Source of the DNA: Patagioenas fasciata
Lineage: Eukaryota; Chordata; Aves; Columbiformes; Columbidae
Assembly: GCF_037038585.1 (NCBI RefSeq)
Contig: NC_092522.1
Coordinates: forward strand, 50,631,161 to 50,695,160
DNA length: 64,000 nt
Reading direction: 5' to 3'
This document shows positions 62,592 to 64,000 of this stretch, piece by piece. The stretch's first letter is position 1; the number at the start of each line of letters is the position of its first letter. The notes under the pieces are model-generated. The model saw only the letters and a list, made by a program, of their open reading frames with translations. It was not told the DNA's origin and did not search any database. A program made the position numbers and the translations under genes.

Positions 62592-64000
62592 GTAAGAATA
62601 ATGTCATATTAATTTAATTTAGTTCTTGGTATCCAATTCTAATCTTGTAGTCTTTATGTGTGATGAAAAAGAAAGACTTTACATCAAACTGGGCTTCTTT
62701 TGACATTTGAGACACCATGGACTTCAGTGGAACTGAACTGGCCAGTTTGGTCCAGGATTAGAGCATTAGAAAGCATCTTTGACAGAGTCTCAAACATGCA
62801 CATGTTTATTTATAGAAGAACACTTTTAACAAATTTATACTTCTGATTTTCACTTTGAATTGAAATATTACAAATCTGGGAAGATATTTTGAATAGCTTG
62901 GATTTCAATTGTCTTCAAAAAAGAAAAAAGAGCTGCTTAACTTTCAAAACAAGTTATCTTCTGAAAATTAAAATGGAAAAAATATGGTTTGCTGCTCTGT
63001 TTTATTTTGAAAAACAGACTATTTCTTCAGGCTCCTGAACTGAACTCCTGAAACTCCTGAACTCCTAAAACTGTTGTTAGTTTTTAGCTATTTTTGTAAA
63101 AAAGATTTCTGAGCAGCCTTTCTCAAATTTGCTTTCTAAGTAGCTTTAAGTACGTCTTCATGAGGTACATGTCAGAGTTTAAAAAGTCAATACATAATTG
63201 TTCTTTTCTCCAGTTCTGTGGTAAAATGTTGCTGATCACTCTCAAACAGTCCTCTATGCTTGGCAGTATTTTAATAATGAAATAGTGATAGTTTCATGAT
63301 CATAGATGTAATTTAGAAAACATTTATGATCCTTTGAAAACTGCGATAATATGTCTATAAGTAATGGCCCTTGCAATAAATACAGGTGAGCAATTTCTGT
63401 TTTGAGTTTTATGTATGTTTAGAAAGATAAAATCCTGTGGCCTGATTGATTTCCTGGTAAGACAACTGCAGGTAGTAGGAAGTTTCTGGTTGGTAGTCAG
63501 TAGTAGTTCTTAAATTACTTAACCCCTCAGTCCAATTGCATATTCAAAGTGTCTTTGTACTTGCCAATCTCTGGAATAGTCCCTTAATTTCAGAAATATT
63601 CCAGAATAAGGGTGCCCCCAAACTGGGATAGTTTGCTGTAATTGTCTGTCACCTGCATTTTGCAAGGGTAACTACATTTATGTTTTGAGTAAGGATTCAC
63701 AAAAAATGTAAATTTAAACAGTTGAGGCAACTCATCAGTGTCATTAGTGGTAGGTCCAACAGAAATCTTGGCAAAGCAATAAATAAAACCAAAAGATGCT
63801 CCCACGATCTTGAAGATGTGAGCTATAGCATATAAAGATGAAGCCCTGGAGAGAGCTCTTGGACGTGGCTGGGTAAACAAATGCTTTATAACTTTCCTTG
63901 ACAGGGAATCAATGTTGTCAGCAGCAGCTCAGTACCAAATGAAGGTCAGCAGGACTTTCAGTGAATAATTAGATTCTCCTGTGACTCAAGAATTACCTCT
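62592..64000 (+). other. THBS2 intron 17, runs off the window
   Basis: It begins GTAAGA. The expected next exon (encoding GDGRGD and the final type 3 repeat) was searched for by eye in all plus-strand frames to base 64000 and not found, so this intron is at least 1,409 bases. Confidence 0.8.

Noticed and set aside
62592..64000. Search for the next THBS2 exon or the 3' end of the gene
   Set aside because: No frame shows the expected GDGRGD and KDDFD block, and there is no in-phase splice pair, so no exon is called.
1..64000. CRISPR arrays, phage, operons, tRNA or rRNA genes
   Set aside because: No regularly spaced repeats, cloverleaf-type sequence or rRNA signatures were seen, and the content is vertebrate.

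Overview
The window is vertebrate nuclear DNA, almost certainly from a bird. Evidence for this is an intron-split gene with GT-AG introns, several CR1 LINE copies (two end in the octamer-type 3' termini typical of avian CR1), otherwise sparse interspersed repeats, and a GC-rich CpG-island promoter inside AT-rich flanks. No bacterial-type operons, CRISPR arrays, tRNA or rRNA genes were seen. The species cannot be fixed by reading alone.

Layout. Bases 1 to about 40,900 are non-coding flank. They hold CR1 pieces near 4.0, 7.4-7.9, 9.3-10.2, 18.3 (minus strand) and 40.5-40.8 kb, many T/GTTT or A/AAAC low-complexity tracts, one microsatellite-built inverted repeat at 32.5 kb and two unexplained GC-rich patches (17.2-17.6 and 36.4-36.7 kb). 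No exon with a recognisable protein could be found there. From about 40.93 to 41.77 kb there is a CpG island with GC boxes and a TATA-like CATAAAAG at 41364. From about 41395 to the right edge runs one gene on the plus strand, thrombospondin-2 (THBS2). It has a 5' exon plus 16 coding exons, all with consistent phases. Together they encode the first 930 residues and one base of the next codon. The last exons (end of the type 3 repeats and the L-type lectin-like C-terminal domain, about 240 residues by family comparison) lie beyond base 64000.

The encoded protein is a secreted, disulfide-linked matricellular glycoprotein. In order it has a signal peptide, laminin-G-like N-terminal domain, CxxxC coiled-coil trimerisation segment, von Willebrand C domain, three thrombospondin type 1 repeats (anti-angiogenic CSVTCG-type motifs), three EGF-like modules and most of the calcium-binding type 3 wire. 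The gene assignment rests on close residue-by-residue agreement with remembered vertebrate THBS2, especially the N-terminal domain, which separates it from THBS1.

The observations most worth checking are: an exon 1 ATG that is in frame with the usual start after splicing; an extra, apparently unpaired cysteine in the N-terminal domain; and a weak 5' splice site after the third type 1 repeat, followed by an in-frame stop and an intronic AATAAA, which could yield a truncated secreted isoform. No novel molecular system was found; the window is mainly one conserved gene and its upstream flank.
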